Shown here: piece by piece, positions 1-9,425 of the stretch
Layout of the letters: each line of letters starts with the position of its first letter
Numbering within the stretch: position 1 is the stretch's first letter
Assembly (NCBI GenBank): GCA_947584825.1
Contig: CANPWR010000002.1
Coordinates: 1-39,353 of the forward strand
DNA length: 39,353 bases
DNA from: an uncultured Clostridia bacterium
Lineage (GTDB): Bacteria > Bacillota > Clostridia > Oscillospirales > Ruminococcaceae
Direction: 5' to 3'
Program-made: the position numbers and the translations under genes
Notes under the pieces: generated by a model
Database searches by the model: none
What the model saw: only the letters and a program-made list of their open reading frames with translations
What the model was told of the DNA's origin: nothing

Positions 1-1398
1 ATAGTTTACTCCGCAAACATCAAACACACTTCCTGCACCGTTGTTTTCCAAAATTCCTCCGTGCATAGCGCCAGTAACGTATCTTGTGCTGTCCAGTTTT
101 CGTATCTCAGTCTTCATATGTTCTGTCATTTTTCTGCCTTCAAGTGAAGACTGAAGAAACTCCTCATTGCAAACCGAATACATTATCACCGACGGATGAT
201 TTCTATCCCTACGTACCATTGTTCTTAAATTCTCCAAGTTTTCTTCACTTGTCTCAAAAACTCGGTTTTCGTCCATAACCAACATTCCCAGCCTGTCACA
301 GACATCTAAAAGCTCGCTCGACGGCATTCCGTGTGCGCATCTGTATGCGTTAGAACCCATTTCCTTCAGTCTCTTGATTCGGTACTCGTTTATGCTGTCG
401 GGAACTGCAACCCCTATCCCGCCATGATCCTGATGATTGCAGGTTCCGAACAGCTTTAATGGTCTGCCGTTAAGGAAAAATCCCTTATTTGCATCAAACT
501 TAATCGTTCTGAATCCGAACACTGTTTCACATTCATCAACCTGTTCGCCGTTTATGTACACCAATGACACAGCCATATACAGATTAGGAGAATCTATATC
601 CCAAAGCTTCGGCTTTTTAACAGAAATATTCTGTAAAAATTCCCTCTTTGAATACTCATATACAGTCATCTCAGTATTTCCGTTCGCAACAACGTCTCCA
701 ACTGTTTTCAACTCGCTGTCAAGCTCGTAAATTCTGGTTTCAAGTGAGACGACCTCATTTTGGTAATAACCGTTGTTGATAACTGTTTCAATCTCTAAGT
801 TCCAGTTTTCATCGGACAATTTCTTCGGATTTACAAATACACCGTACTTTTCAATATTGACTTTATTTTTCACATTTAGCCAAGCATGGCGGTAAATTCC
901 TGCACCCTCATACCACCAGCCTTCCCACTCGTCTGCGTCTACAAATACAGCCAAAGTGTTCGGTTCACCACCTAAAATCGCTCTGTCGGTAATGTCCACG
1001 CTGAAAGGTACATATCCTGTAAAGCTCCTTTTCAGAATAGAACCGTTGAAATATACTACAGCATTCTTTTCAATACCGTCAAAATCAATGGTGATCTGCT
1101 TTCCCTCGTAATCAGCATCAAGTGCAAAAGATTTTCTGTACCACGCTTTACCCTTTGGCTTATATCCCCACGACGGCGAACCCGACTTGTCAAACTCACG
1201 CTTTATTGACCAGTCATGCGGAAGATCGACTACATCCCAGCTTCTGGTGTCAAAATCACTCTGTGGAACACCCTTAGCTGAGCCTGCCTTTGAAGTGTTA
1301 TAGATACTTCCGTGATCAACACCGATTTCAGGTTTTATATCTCCTAAATGAAAAGACCAGCCTTTGTCAAGCGACTTAACAATTCTTTTTTTAACCAT
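1..1398 (-). CDS. GH2 family glycoside hydrolase (beta-galactosidase/beta-glucuronidase type), C-terminus cut by window edge
   Basis: The minus-strand frame is open from an ATG at 1398 to base 1, giving 466 codons with no stop, so the gene continues off the left edge. I translated it by hand. The N-terminal half reads as the GH2 sugar-binding domain (DLPHDWSI near residue 70, YRKSF, GIEKNAVVYFNG), followed by the Ig-like domain and the start of the TIM barrel (FGFRTIKFDANKGFFLNGRP, then CNHQDHGGIGVAVPD). The family acid/base motif is present as MYSVCNEE with the glutamate near residue 412; the nucleophile would lie beyond the edge. There is no signal peptide, so it probably cleaves imported oligosaccharides in the cytoplasm. 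A GAGGGCGG ribosome-binding site precedes the ATG. The substrate (beta-galactoside, glucuronide or mannoside) cannot be decided from this part. Confidence 0.9.
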   Translation of the reverse strand, partial: MVKKRIVKSLDKGWSFHLGDIKPEIGVDHGSIYNTSKAGSAKGVPQSDFDTRSWDVVDLPHDWSIKREFDKSGSPSWGYKPKGKAWYRKSFALDADYEGKQITIDFDGIEKNAVVYFNGSILKRSFTGYVPFSVDITDRAILGGEPNTLAVFVDADEWEGWWYEGAGIYRHAWLNVKNKVNIEKYGVFVNPKKLSDENWNLEIETVINNGYYQNEVVSLETRIYELDSELKTVGDVVANGNTEMTVYEYSKREFLQNISVKKPKLWDIDSPNLYMAVSLVYINGEQVDECETVFGFRTIKFDANKGFFLNGRPLKLFGTCNHQDHGGIGVAVPDSINEYRIKRLKEMGSNAYRCAHGMPSSELLDVCDRLGMLVMDENRVFETSEENLENLRTMVRRDRNHPSVIMYSVCNEEFLQSSLEGRKMTEHMKTEIRKLDSTRYVTGAMHGGILENNGAGSVFDVCGVNY

Positions 1399-1437
1399 AT
1401 TACCGCCCTCAATTTCACAATAAATATATACTATATT

Positions 1438-1467
1438 TATATAAACATAATACGACAATAAAGTCAA
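1438..1467 (-). promoter_or_regulatory. Sigma-A-like promoter of the GH2 gene
   Basis: On the minus strand TTGACT (1462-1467) is followed after 17 or 18 bp by TTATAT/TATATA (1438-1444), about 40 bp before the GH2 start codon. It sits downstream of the GH5 terminator, so GH2 is probably transcribed separately. Confidence 0.6.
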
Positions 1468-1503
1468 GTAAATAACAATAAATAATGGTTATGTAATAAT
1501 TAA

Positions 1504-1535
1504 GCAAAGCGTTCAGGTTACCCCGAACGCTCTGC
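1504..1535 (-). terminator. Intrinsic terminator of the GH5 gene
   Basis: An inverted repeat with AGCGTTC (1508-1514) and GAACGCT (1525-1531) as core, extendable to GCA/TGC ends, lies immediately after the GH5 stop codon. On the minus strand it is followed by TTAATTATT, a weak U-tract. Confidence 0.6.
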
Positions 1536-1538
1536 TGT

Positions 1539-3737
1539 TTACCTAACTTTAACTTTCCATGTCTTCTTTATCCAACTGCTGTATACCTTTTGAGTAACAC
1601 CGTTTGCATCTTGATAGGTTGTGTATGCCCTTACTCTTATGTAGTATGTCTTTCTGCGTTTGATTTTATTGCTCTTTATCGTTACTTTCTTACCTTTTAC
1701 ATTCTTTGTAACAATAATCTTATTCTTCTTGAACTTCTTGTTTATCGCTACCTGTACTTTGTATCCCTTTGCGTTCTTGACTTTTTTCCAGCTTACAACT
1801 ATCTTTTTATTGCCCTTTACCTTCGCTGTCAGCTTTTTAATCTTTGCCTGCTTCATTACTTTTTCAGCGTTTGCTTTATCCTTTGCTGCCTTAACTGCTT
1901 TGGCATTTGTGGTTGCCTTTGGTGCTGTGGTAGCTGCAGCAGGCTTTGCTGTTGTAGGTGCGGTAGTTGGGTCTGTTTTATTGTCTGACGGCAAGTTTGA
2001 CGAATTATCCGAAGAATTGTCAGAGTTATCAGACGACTCTTTAGAAGAAGTTTCAGATGGCGAACTTAAGTTTGGATTAGATGATGGATTTGAAGACGGT
2101 TCTGTCGGTCTATTTGAATTTCCAATTGTCTTAATAATATTTCCGCTTGCATCAAGAAATTCAATACATCTAATTAAATAAACATAGTCTTTAGCATCAC
2201 CCCATGAATATGTTGAAGCATAAACACTATAACTGTCACCATTCTTAATTTGATTAGAAAGGTCTAAAATTACTTCTATTGCAGTTTCTCCTTTAATATC
2301 GTTTTCACCCGTTACAGTTATCTTTGATTCTTTTCCGGCAACATTCGCAGACAAATTAATTCCTGCCCAAAGATTGAACGAAACATCTGCAGCACAATCA
2401 AATACATATCTTATTTTTACTGCTCCTTCCATTGAAGCGTCAGCCGTTCCGCTAGCCAAATTAAGAGGAATATCGCCATAACTAATCACACCAAGAGCAT
2501 CTTCTACTGCCATTGGTTCAAAATAACTGGTATCAATAGGAACAAAAGTTCCATCTGTTATTTCTTTAAATAGCCTTTCTATAACCTCAGCATCAGCTTT
2601 CGATTTTATTTTACACTGTGTTCTTGAATAAAAATTGTCATTTACATCCCATAATACAGGAACAAACCCATAGCTCTTAATAAGTCTCATTAAATAATCC
2701 AAAGCTTCGCTTGTTGATTTTACTGAAGCATTTTCAGAAAAACGATCATTATCATATATAGATGTTGTTTCACCAATAAATACAGGTATTCCTTTTTCTG
2801 TAAAAGATTTTTTTAAAAGATTTAACTGGCTTATACTAAATAACTTCCAAAATTTACTCCCTATTTGTTTAGACCAATATGCGTTTCCGTCAACATAATG
2901 AACTGATACCATCATTCTGTCTTTAGCCGTGTCAACAGGCATCTTAAAAGCTGAATTAGTGGTTTTTTCTACATTAGTAAAATATCCGGAAACTATAAGC
3001 ATTCTTTTCTCATTATTTCCGCCGGTAGCCCTTACCGCATCTACAAATGCCTGATTCATTTTGTTCGTCCAATCAAATCCTTCACTTTCAGGCAAATCGT
3101 TTATTTCATTATTAGAGTCAATTTGACCTCCTCCAAGATATTCATTAAAGCCTTCAAAAATTAGATAATCTGAATAGTCTTTAAAATAACTAGCAATCTG
3201 AGTCCAGATCCTCTTGAAAATTTCAGCAGATTTTTCTTTTGTATTACGTCTAATTATGAACTCATCAAAGTGATGAATATTGATTACCGCATAAACTCCT
3301 GCATTACGACAATAATCGACAATCTCCTTAACACGGTTCATGTATGCGTCAGAAATAGTATATGTACCATCATTTACCATCATATTGCCCCAAAACACAG
3401 GAATTCTTATGGTATTAAATCCAGCATTTTTCATCCCGTTAATAATCTCCTGATTAGTTACAACAGCACCCCAAGTGGTTTCATAATCTCTAGGTGTATT
3501 ACTGCCTATTATAGGAGGCCATTGGTATGACAAACTTGTACAATTAGCTGCATTATAAGATTCCATTGTATTACCCAGATTTATTCCAAGACCCATGTCA
3601 TCAGCGTAGTCCTGAGCAGTCATATTGTCACGCATAACGCCATCATCAGCCATACCCGTTACTGTTGATATTCCCTGAAATGATAAAGAACCCAACATTG
3701 TGCAAGCTGCTAATAAAATTGTGATCAGTTTTTTCAT
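1539..3737 (-). CDS. Secreted GH5 endoglucanase (cellulase) with C-terminal basic FN3-like module
   Basis: A 732-residue secreted glycosidase that should cleave beta-1,4-glucan or a related hemicellulose outside the cell. Residues 1-29 form a signal peptide. The GH5 barrel (about 45-395) shows GINLGNTMES (51-60), FNTIRIPVFW (107-116), VINIHHFDEF (151-160), the acid/base in FEGFNEYLG (E199), VSVHYVDG (278-285), the nucleophile in VFIGETTS (E323) and VPVLWDVND (359-367). Residues about 405-540 look like a beta-sandwich, perhaps carbohydrate-binding, that I cannot assign. A Ser/Asn/Pro/Thr linker (541-612) leads to a lysine-rich FN3-like domain (about 631-732) that recurs in other secreted proteins of this window. 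There is no dockerin or LPXTG signal. An AAGGGGA ribosome-binding site precedes the ATG, and the gene has its own strong promoter and terminator. Confidence 0.93.
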   Translation of the reverse strand: MKKLITILLAACTMLGSLSFQGISTVTGMADDGVMRDNMTAQDYADDMGLGINLGNTMESYNAANCTSLSYQWPPIIGSNTPRDYETTWGAVVTNQEIINGMKNAGFNTIRIPVFWGNMMVNDGTYTISDAYMNRVKEIVDYCRNAGVYAVINIHHFDEFIIRRNTKEKSAEIFKRIWTQIASYFKDYSDYLIFEGFNEYLGGGQIDSNNEINDLPESEGFDWTNKMNQAFVDAVRATGGNNEKRMLIVSGYFTNVEKTTNSAFKMPVDTAKDRMMVSVHYVDGNAYWSKQIGSKFWKLFSISQLNLLKKSFTEKGIPVFIGETTSIYDNDRFSENASVKSTSEALDYLMRLIKSYGFVPVLWDVNDNFYSRTQCKIKSKADAEVIERLFKEITDGTFVPIDTSYFEPMAVEDALGVISYGDIPLNLASGTADASMEGAVKIRYVFDCAADVSFNLWAGINLSANVAGKESKITVTGENDIKGETAIEVILDLSNQIKNGDSYSVYASTYSWGDAKDYVYLIRCIEFLDASGNIIKTIGNSNRPTEPSSNPSSNPNLSSPSETSSKESSDNSDNSSDNSSNLPSDNKTDPTTAPTTAKPAAATTAPKATTNAKAVKAAKDKANAEKVMKQAKIKKLTAKVKGNKKIVVSWKKVKNAKGYKVQVAINKKFKKNKIIVTKNVKGKKVTIKSNKIKRRKTYYIRVRAYTTYQDANGVTQKVYSSWIKKTWKVKVR

Positions 3738-3804
3738 TTGAAAACATCCCCTTAAGTTTTACATGTATATTCTAAAGTAATTCTATGGTTTTCTTTCACA
3801 TTTG

Positions 3805-3833
3805 ATAATATCACACAAAAAAATAAATGTCAA
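3805..3833 (-). promoter_or_regulatory. Consensus sigma-A promoter of the GH5 gene
   Basis: TTGACA (3828-3833) and TATTAT (3805-3810) are separated by exactly 17 bp on the minus strand, about 68 bp upstream of the GH5 ATG. Confidence 0.8.
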
Positions 3834-3890
3834 GTTGTTTTAAAAGTTTAATACGAAACAATTAACAACTGACTGCCAATAGGGTAAGAT

Positions 3891-3907
3891 CACCAGTATA
3901 ACTGGTG
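3891..3907. repeat. Short perfect palindrome, possibly a remnant of a mobile element
   Basis: CACCAGT (3891-3897) and ACTGGTG (3901-3907) are perfectly inverted around a 3-base loop. It lies between the GH5 promoter and the terminator of the lipoprotein gene, has no U-tract, and is not needed to explain either gene. Confidence 0.4.
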
Positions 3908-3930
3908 GGTTTCTTTCGCTAAAGCTACAA

Positions 3931-3966
3931 GAAAAAGACCTGTCTGGTTATTACCAACAGGTCTTT
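3931..3966 (-). terminator. Intrinsic terminator of the 556-residue lipoprotein gene
   Basis: A 10-bp perfect stem, AAAGACCTGT (3934-3943) with ACAGGTCTTT (3957-3966), is followed on the minus strand by a T-rich tract (TTTTTCTTG). It starts 16 bp after the lipoprotein stop codon. Confidence 0.85.
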
Positions 3967-3982
3967 AATATTCCCTTGCCAA

Positions 3983-5653
3983 TTAAAACTCAATATCGTC
4001 AGCATCGACTTCAAAGTCTTCTATATTAATCTGCGACATAAACGCCTTATATTCCTCTTTACCTAAATCCTCTTTCAGCTTGTCATAGTTAAATGAACCG
4101 TCATCATTATAATAATTCTCAAGCATAATCGAATCTTTATCTTCATCTGAAGAAGCATCAGGTGCACTAGCTGATTTACTCTCAGCATTTGACATAATGC
4201 CTTCGCTTAATTTAGACAATGCTGATGTTAAATCCTTGCCCAATGCTTTCTTAAGTTCAGACATAAAATTCTTCATTGACGACTGATATTCCTCTATCTG
4301 ATCCAATGTGTATACGGTTCCGCTCGGAATAGTTATGTCAGATGCATTTATAATCTCATTTGTAGCAGTAATGGTCGCATACTCAACATCATTAACTGAA
4401 ATCTTCAGCTCAGAGTTCACCTTATTTTCCTCTGCCTTATCTGCTCCTGCAAATTTAACGGTTTTGCCGTCTATAACCGCTTTAAACTCATAATCACCGT
4501 TTGATAATCCTTTTTTCTTATCGACAACCTCAAAGTCGTCAACGCTAATTGTTGCGGAAAAATCTTTTAAATTATCATCGGTTGCTTTTATATCCATTGA
4601 AGAGTATAAGTCCAGCTTTTTGCCGTCTTTGATCGCAGTAAACGAACAACTGAGCCCTTCTCCATCGACACTCAACGCATATGCGTCATTCCTGTCAACG
4701 CATACAAAAGTAATCTTATCACTCTTAATCCCTACAATATTATTGCCATCGAAAATCAAGCCTATTTCAATATTTTTATTAAGTGAGCTAAGCTCCTCAA
4801 CAAGTGATTTTTTTGCCTCATCAACTTTAGAAGCGTAGTTATCATCTGATAATTCATATGCAGAACCTAAAACGCTAACTGCAATATCCCTTACTTTATC
4901 ATCGCTTTTCAGCTTTTCAAATACACTTTCTACTATCTTATTAATATCATCTTTAGTTAACTCATAGGTCTTTAGCTTATAATTGTACTCAACTGCATCT
5001 ATTTTACCGCTTAAATCCTCTTCCTTAGACGTTTTAGGAAGTGAATCGGAAACTACCTTTACATAATCTTTAAAAATTCCCTTATATTCATCTATCTTTA
5101 GCTTTGAAAGTGCCTTAATTGACGAAAACAAAGAAAAGGAGTTCCCTGTTAAAGAACTAAAATTTTCTGAGTTAATAAGCAAATCCTTAAACTTGTCAAA
5201 ATCCTTTGAAGAAGCACTCAAATATGCATCAGAAAGCTCCGGAACCCTTAAGTAAATAGTTTTTGAGTCATTATCATACACACCGTTTAACGAAACGAGA
5301 TCCTTATCATCATATGTAACAACAATATCAGTTCCTGCTTTGCTGCCCTTCAGCTTTGTTTCAGAACTCAATGATAATGGCTTGACCTCTGTTCCTAAAG
5401 CGTCTGTAACACCCTTTCCAAACTCAATTTTGGCATCTGATTTAGATGCAGCATTTGCCTTACCTGAAAATATTCCGGCAAATGAATTGGAGTTTGTCGC
5501 CGTTTCAAAAACATCTAAAAGCATTTCCTTAGCAGATAAATTCTCAGCTGGCTTTTTATCCTCATTCTCTCCGCAGGCTGTGAAAACAGCTAAAGACATT
5601 GCGCCTGCCAGCACAATAGTAAATGCTCTTTTCAATATATTTTTGACTTTCAT
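3983..5653 (-). CDS. Large predicted lipoprotein of unknown function
   Basis: A 556-residue protein with a lipoprotein signal peptide: basic start, hydrophobic core, and FTAC lipobox with Cys27, so it should be lipid-anchored on the outer face of the membrane. The mature part is acidic and rich in Lys, Asp, Ser and Leu, with alternating helical and strand-like stretches and no motif I recognise. The C-terminus is strongly acidic (ending EDFEVDADDIEF). The composition resembles the long lipoproteins common in Ruminococcaceae whose function is unknown. A TGGAGGTC ribosome-binding site precedes the ATG. The gene is monocistronic, with a perfect consensus promoter and a strong terminator, so it is likely well expressed. 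Confidence 0.85.
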   Translation of the reverse strand: MKVKNILKRAFTIVLAGAMSLAVFTACGENEDKKPAENLSAKEMLLDVFETATNSNSFAGIFSGKANAASKSDAKIEFGKGVTDALGTEVKPLSLSSETKLKGSKAGTDIVVTYDDKDLVSLNGVYDNDSKTIYLRVPELSDAYLSASSKDFDKFKDLLINSENFSSLTGNSFSLFSSIKALSKLKIDEYKGIFKDYVKVVSDSLPKTSKEEDLSGKIDAVEYNYKLKTYELTKDDINKIVESVFEKLKSDDKVRDIAVSVLGSAYELSDDNYASKVDEAKKSLVEELSSLNKNIEIGLIFDGNNIVGIKSDKITFVCVDRNDAYALSVDGEGLSCSFTAIKDGKKLDLYSSMDIKATDDNLKDFSATISVDDFEVVDKKKGLSNGDYEFKAVIDGKTVKFAGADKAEENKVNSELKISVNDVEYATITATNEIINASDITIPSGTVYTLDQIEEYQSSMKNFMSELKKALGKDLTSALSKLSEGIMSNAESKSASAPDASSDEDKDSIMLENYYNDDGSFNYDKLKEDLGKEEYKAFMSQINIEDFEVDADDIEF

Positions 5654-5688
5654 CTAATGACCTCCACTTTTGATTTAATTTACAATTT

Positions 5689-5717
5689 ATTATATCAATT
5701 GGCAAATAACTTGTCAA
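5689..5717 (-). promoter_or_regulatory. Perfect consensus sigma-A promoter of the lipoprotein gene
   Basis: On the minus strand TTGACA (5712-5717) and TATAAT (5689-5694) are 17 bp apart, 36 bp before the lipoprotein ATG. Both hexamers match the consensus exactly. Confidence 0.85.
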
Positions 5718-5842
5718 CGGAAATTATATGTAAACAAAAATCATATTTAATCAAAAATACACGACTGTCGGTTATTTGTATACTGATATTAGTCAAAATC
5801 AATAGACGGTATCAAAATGACATCTACTCAATTCCTTAAACA

Positions 5843-6260
5843 GCCAAAATCGCCCGGGTATCCCACACCCGAGCGGTTTTTATATAGAAACATATTAAGG
5901 AAGCTTATTTAGCCTTTACTTTCCTTATCTTCTTTATCCAACTGCTGTATACCTTCTGTGTAACACCATTTGCATCTTGATAAGTTGTGTATGCTCTTAC
6001 TCTTATGTAGTATGTCTTTTTGCGTTTGATTTTGCTGCTCTTTATCGTTACCTTCTTGCCCTTTACATTCTTTGTAACGATAATCTTGTTCTTCTTGAAC
6101 TTCTTGTTTGCAGCTACCTGTACTTCGTATCCCTTTGCATTTTTTACTTTTTTCCAGCTTACAACTATCTTTTTCTTGCCCTTTGCTTTCGCTGTAAGCT
6201 TTGTTATCTTTGCCTGCTTCATTATCTTTTCAGCATTTGCCTTGTCCTTTGCTGCTAGAA
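5843..6260 (-). repeat. Long repeat: FN3-module coding end plus terminator (copy A)
   Basis: About 415 bp matching 38841-39256 with roughly 94-95% identity by eye. The match starts at the terminator, runs through the spacer and the FN3 module, and ends in the AKDKANAEK segment before the linkers diverge. Parts of it also match 1540-1895 (GH5 gene), without the terminator. Confidence 0.85.
5846..5880 (-). terminator. Strong intrinsic terminator of the cysteine protease gene, repeated at 38845-38879
   Basis: A 13-bp GC-rich stem (5846-5858 with 5868-5880) follows the protease stop. The same hairpin with two base changes ends the partial gene at the right edge of the window, and the flanking bases match too. 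Confidence 0.85.
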
Positions 6261-9132
6261 TTATTTTGTTATTTGCTTTTTCTACAGGTATTGCCAATGT
6301 TGGTGAAGTATTTGAAATCTGTGCTGAAGTGTTATTTGATGAATCCAACGTATTATTTGAATTTTCCGATGAATCCGTTGTAGGTTCTGACGGCTTATCA
6401 CCACTGTCTGCTGCAATTACAGTTAATTTACAAGACGCAGTAACCTCACTTCCATCAAGACTTTTTACAGTTATAACTGTACTTCCTGCTTTTAATGCGG
6501 TGATAACTCCGTTATCAACAGTTGCAACATCTGTATCCTCTGATGTCCAAGAAAGAGATTTATTTTCAGCCTGTTCAGGCTTTACTTCAGCTGTCAGCGT
6601 ATAATTATCTCCTTCTTTTAATGTGACTTCACTATCGCTCAACTCTATACTTTCGACTTTGACAATATCTTTCTTAAAAGTTACTTCAATTGTATGTGAA
6701 CCTTTTACAGACGTAAATGTGTATTCTGACACAGCACCTATGCTCTCTCCATCAACCATTACATCTTCAATCGAATATCCGTCGTCGGCACTTATGTTGA
6801 AAGTTTGGTCTTTACCCTCCTCTACACTGATTTCACCTGACGGCGTTATACTTCCGCCAGGTTGAGCGTTAGCTGTAATTGTGAAGTAATTATGAGGTGC
6901 TTCTACAATTTGGAACTCCTTTGTAACGCTTCCCGTGTAATTTCCTATTCCAGTAATCTGTACTGTTCCCGTTCCCGGGTTTACGTTCTCTCCATAAGAA
7001 ACAGTATAATCGATTCCGCTCACCAAAGTCTTTTTGTCCAGCATTAAAGTTACATTTGGTTTTATGACATTTCCAGTATACTCCTGAGAATCTATATCGC
7101 TTACCATAGACTCATCAAGTGTATGAGGAACAATTTTAAATGTTGACTGAGCAGAACCTGTATAATTTTTTCTTCCGTATACTATAACATTTGCAGTACC
7201 TACGTTTAAATTTTGCTGGTATGCAATAGTGTAATCTGTATTCTTAACTAAAGTTTTTTGTCCAAATTTAACCACAACATCAGGTTTTAAATACTCTCCC
7301 ATAAATACCTGATTTTCAATTTGCTCAATCATATTATCTGCAAAATCAACAGCATTGATTTTGAAAGGTATTTCAAATTCGCCACGATAAGCATTAAGTG
7401 CAGAAATTTTTGCAGTTGCTGTTCCCACATTCACATTTTCATTGTATTTAATCTCATAATCCACAGATTCTGTAAGCTTTTTTCCGTCAACAACAATTGA
7501 CGCCTCAGGCTTACATTCACTTCCGCTATAATCATATTCTAGCTTTTCTAGGGTTATATCTTCTTTATTAATAGGTGTTCGAGTATCATCTATTACCGTC
7601 AAAGCTTTTACACACGCACAGCGGTATTCCCCTTTATAACCATGCAAATCATTCCAGCCATCATTTTCATATACGAAACTCTGATTCGGTTCTGTATGTT
7701 CTTCTGTTTTCAGCCAAGTATAATTAGAAGACTTAGAAACAAAAAGACAAGAACTTCCGTTGTTACTATGATTCGTCAATGTTACAACAACACTAAACTT
7801 AGTTCCCTTTTCTATCTTAAAAAGTTCACCAAGAGGAATTGTATAAACACCCGGTAATTCAGCATATAATTTTGCCGATGTTTTAAGCATAGGTGTTCCA
7901 CTGGTAGGATCAGAATCGTTCTTGATATTGGTATAGACCTGAACCTCACAGTCTGTATTATTGCTTTCTATGTTTACTGATACGCCTTTTATGTATTCAT
8001 TAATATATTTTGTTCCGTTTTTTGCCTCATAAATATTTCCTGCTCTTAATGTATTTGCAGAAAGATAATTCCAAGGATAAGATCCATCATAAAAATAGTT
8101 GTAATCATAATCTTCACTTTTCATATAATCAAAGGCAACTGCATCTGTTATAGTCTCTGCCTGAGACATATTAAAATAACCGTCATGTGCATTTATCCCT
8201 CTCCCTGTTCCCCAGCTATTCTTAACTATCCATACTCCGTCGATCCACGGTTTATTTTCACCGGTAAACTTATCCTTACTTACTGTATCATCCCAACCCA
8301 CTACAGTAACAGCATGATTAACTTTTGAATAAGATTGGTTATCTGAGTAATAAGGAGCGGAGCTTTTAAACTCAGAACCATTTGAATAATAGCTGATTAC
8401 TACTGATCCATATTCCATAATATATTGTTTAATATCATTTATTGATTTTGGAACAAACATAGCATTTTCAAGCTTAAACGCCGGAGGACCGTATTCATTA
8501 TCTTTGTTGGGAATTTTCGAGTAAGGAGCTTCATCTTCCAACAATGGATCAGACCACTGTGCTAAATGCATTGCTGTAAAGAGCAAATTGCCTCCAATAT
8601 CTAACCAATTTTTTTCTAACACAATATTTTTATCCTCACCTGTATTGCCTAAAGGATCGTTTTCACGGTTATAAGAAGAATAAGCAAGATGCATCTCAGA
8701 TAGATCCAACTCCCCTTTACCGTCATAGAGTCCCTCTTTCAAAATACTTGTCTCTGCTGCAGACATAACAGCATGTGCCCAACAGGTTCCGTAACCACCC
8801 TGATTTTTTACGCTTGTTATATAACCATTTTTTCTTGAGTCATATTTATCAGGCAGATTTAAACCTACTGCTACGACCTGATTATTTGGTTTTGGATTAG
8901 AAAATAAATTAGAATTGTCAATTGGCTTATAAGAATTGATAAATTCGGGAATATCAGTTATCTCCGATTCTGATTTAGATTCTTGTCCTGCCAACTTAAC
9001 TTCAGCACCAGCATAAATCGGCATCTGAATAAGTAGGCTAAGTATCAGCGTAATACTAAGCAATATTCTCAATAACATTGAACTTGCTGCTATATATGTA
9101 GACAAGATCTTATTTGTCTTTCTTCTAAACAT
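5905..9132 (-). CDS. Secreted papain-like (C1A) cysteine protease with Ig-like repeats and basic FN3-like module
   Basis: A 1075-residue extracellular cysteine protease. A hydrophobic export segment (about 19-43) is followed by the papain fold: oxyanion Gln111 and nucleophile Cys117 in VKNQGGYGTCWAHA, His273 in NHAVTVVGWDD, and Asn305 in WIVKNSWGTG. Residues about 320-515 form a beta-rich region like the lectin-like domain that often follows bacterial C1A enzymes. Three Ig-like repeats of the YTG...DYT...GTATV type follow (about 527-592, 603-668, 680-743), then a glycine-containing beta repeat (about 749-820) and a Big_2 domain (about 824-907). A Ser/Asn linker leads to the lysine-rich FN3-like module (about 974-1075), nearly identical to that at the right edge. 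The ribosome-binding site is AGGAGG. Transcription probably starts near 9419, leaving a long leader with an internal terminator. Target proteins are unknown. Confidence 0.93.
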   Translation of the reverse strand: MFRRKTNKILSTYIAASSMLLRILLSITLILSLLIQMPIYAGAEVKLAGQESKSESEITDIPEFINSYKPIDNSNLFSNPKPNNQVVAVGLNLPDKYDSRKNGYITSVKNQGGYGTCWAHAVMSAAETSILKEGLYDGKGELDLSEMHLAYSSYNRENDPLGNTGEDKNIVLEKNWLDIGGNLLFTAMHLAQWSDPLLEDEAPYSKIPNKDNEYGPPAFKLENAMFVPKSINDIKQYIMEYGSVVISYYSNGSEFKSSAPYYSDNQSYSKVNHAVTVVGWDDTVSKDKFTGENKPWIDGVWIVKNSWGTGRGINAHDGYFNMSQAETITDAVAFDYMKSEDYDYNYFYDGSYPWNYLSANTLRAGNIYEAKNGTKYINEYIKGVSVNIESNNTDCEVQVYTNIKNDSDPTSGTPMLKTSAKLYAELPGVYTIPLGELFKIEKGTKFSVVVTLTNHSNNGSSCLFVSKSSNYTWLKTEEHTEPNQSFVYENDGWNDLHGYKGEYRCACVKALTVIDDTRTPINKEDITLEKLEYDYSGSECKPEASIVVDGKKLTESVDYEIKYNENVNVGTATAKISALNAYRGEFEIPFKINAVDFADNMIEQIENQVFMGEYLKPDVVVKFGQKTLVKNTDYTIAYQQNLNVGTANVIVYGRKNYTGSAQSTFKIVPHTLDESMVSDIDSQEYTGNVIKPNVTLMLDKKTLVSGIDYTVSYGENVNPGTGTVQITGIGNYTGSVTKEFQIVEAPHNYFTITANAQPGGSITPSGEISVEEGKDQTFNISADDGYSIEDVMVDGESIGAVSEYTFTSVKGSHTIEVTFKKDIVKVESIELSDSEVTLKEGDNYTLTAEVKPEQAENKSLSWTSEDTDVATVDNGVITALKAGSTVITVKSLDGSEVTASCKLTVIAADSGDKPSEPTTDSSENSNNTLDSSNNTSAQISNTSPTLAIPVEKANNKIILAAKDKANAEKIMKQAKITKLTAKAKGKKKIVVSWKKVKNAKGYEVQVAANKKFKKNKIIVTKNVKGKKVTIKSSKIKRKKTYYIRVRAYTTYQDANGVTQKVYSSWIKKIRKVKAK

Positions 9133-9425
9133 TTTTAATCCTCCTAAATATTTTTCCTAACTTCAAAAATTTCTATTTGCAGACTTAGGATGAATACAGC
9201 AAAGTCGCCTGCTTTTCTTTGCTGAATAAAAATTCCCCACACCTCCAAAATACAAAAAGACGCAGCTATTTTTTGTAATAACTACGTCGTAAATCCAATG
9301 CTAAATTGTAAAAATAATCTGTTAATCATTTTGTGCATGACAAATATAGGTTAGGCTTTTAGATTCCCTTATATATTCTGAAATTAGGCACACATATTTA
9401 ACGCATACTTAAATATTGTATAATT
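9133..9425 (-). promoter_or_regulatory. Long 5' leader of the cysteine protease gene
   Basis: About 290 bases separate the likely transcription start from the protease ATG. The first 130 bases have no clear reading frame. An intrinsic-terminator hairpin sits at 9259-9288, and a second hairpin downstream pairs CAGCAAAG with CTTTGCTG (about 9196-9224). I compared it by memory with common riboswitch cores and did not recognise one. It could be an attenuating leader, or the proximal part could be a free small RNA. Confidence 0.45.
9250..9288 (-). terminator. Intrinsic terminator inside the protease leader
   Basis: An 11-bp stem (9259-9269 with 9278-9288, two G-U pairs) is followed by TTTTTGTATTTT on the minus strand. 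It lies 118 bases before the protease start codon, so it either attenuates the protease transcript or ends a short upstream RNA. Confidence 0.7.

Noticed and set aside
5657-5839. Plus-strand 60-residue frame upstream of the lipoprotein gene
   Set aside because: It overlaps a perfect minus-strand promoter, has no ribosome-binding site and a composition typical of AT-rich noncoding DNA.
6020-6604. Long plus-strand frame opposite the protease 3' end, rich in Leu and Phe; similar frames at 1660-2181 and 39019-39351
   Set aside because: They are antisense shadows of the lysine-rich FN3 module: Lys codons read backwards give Leu and Phe. They have no ribosome-binding site and exist only where the module does.
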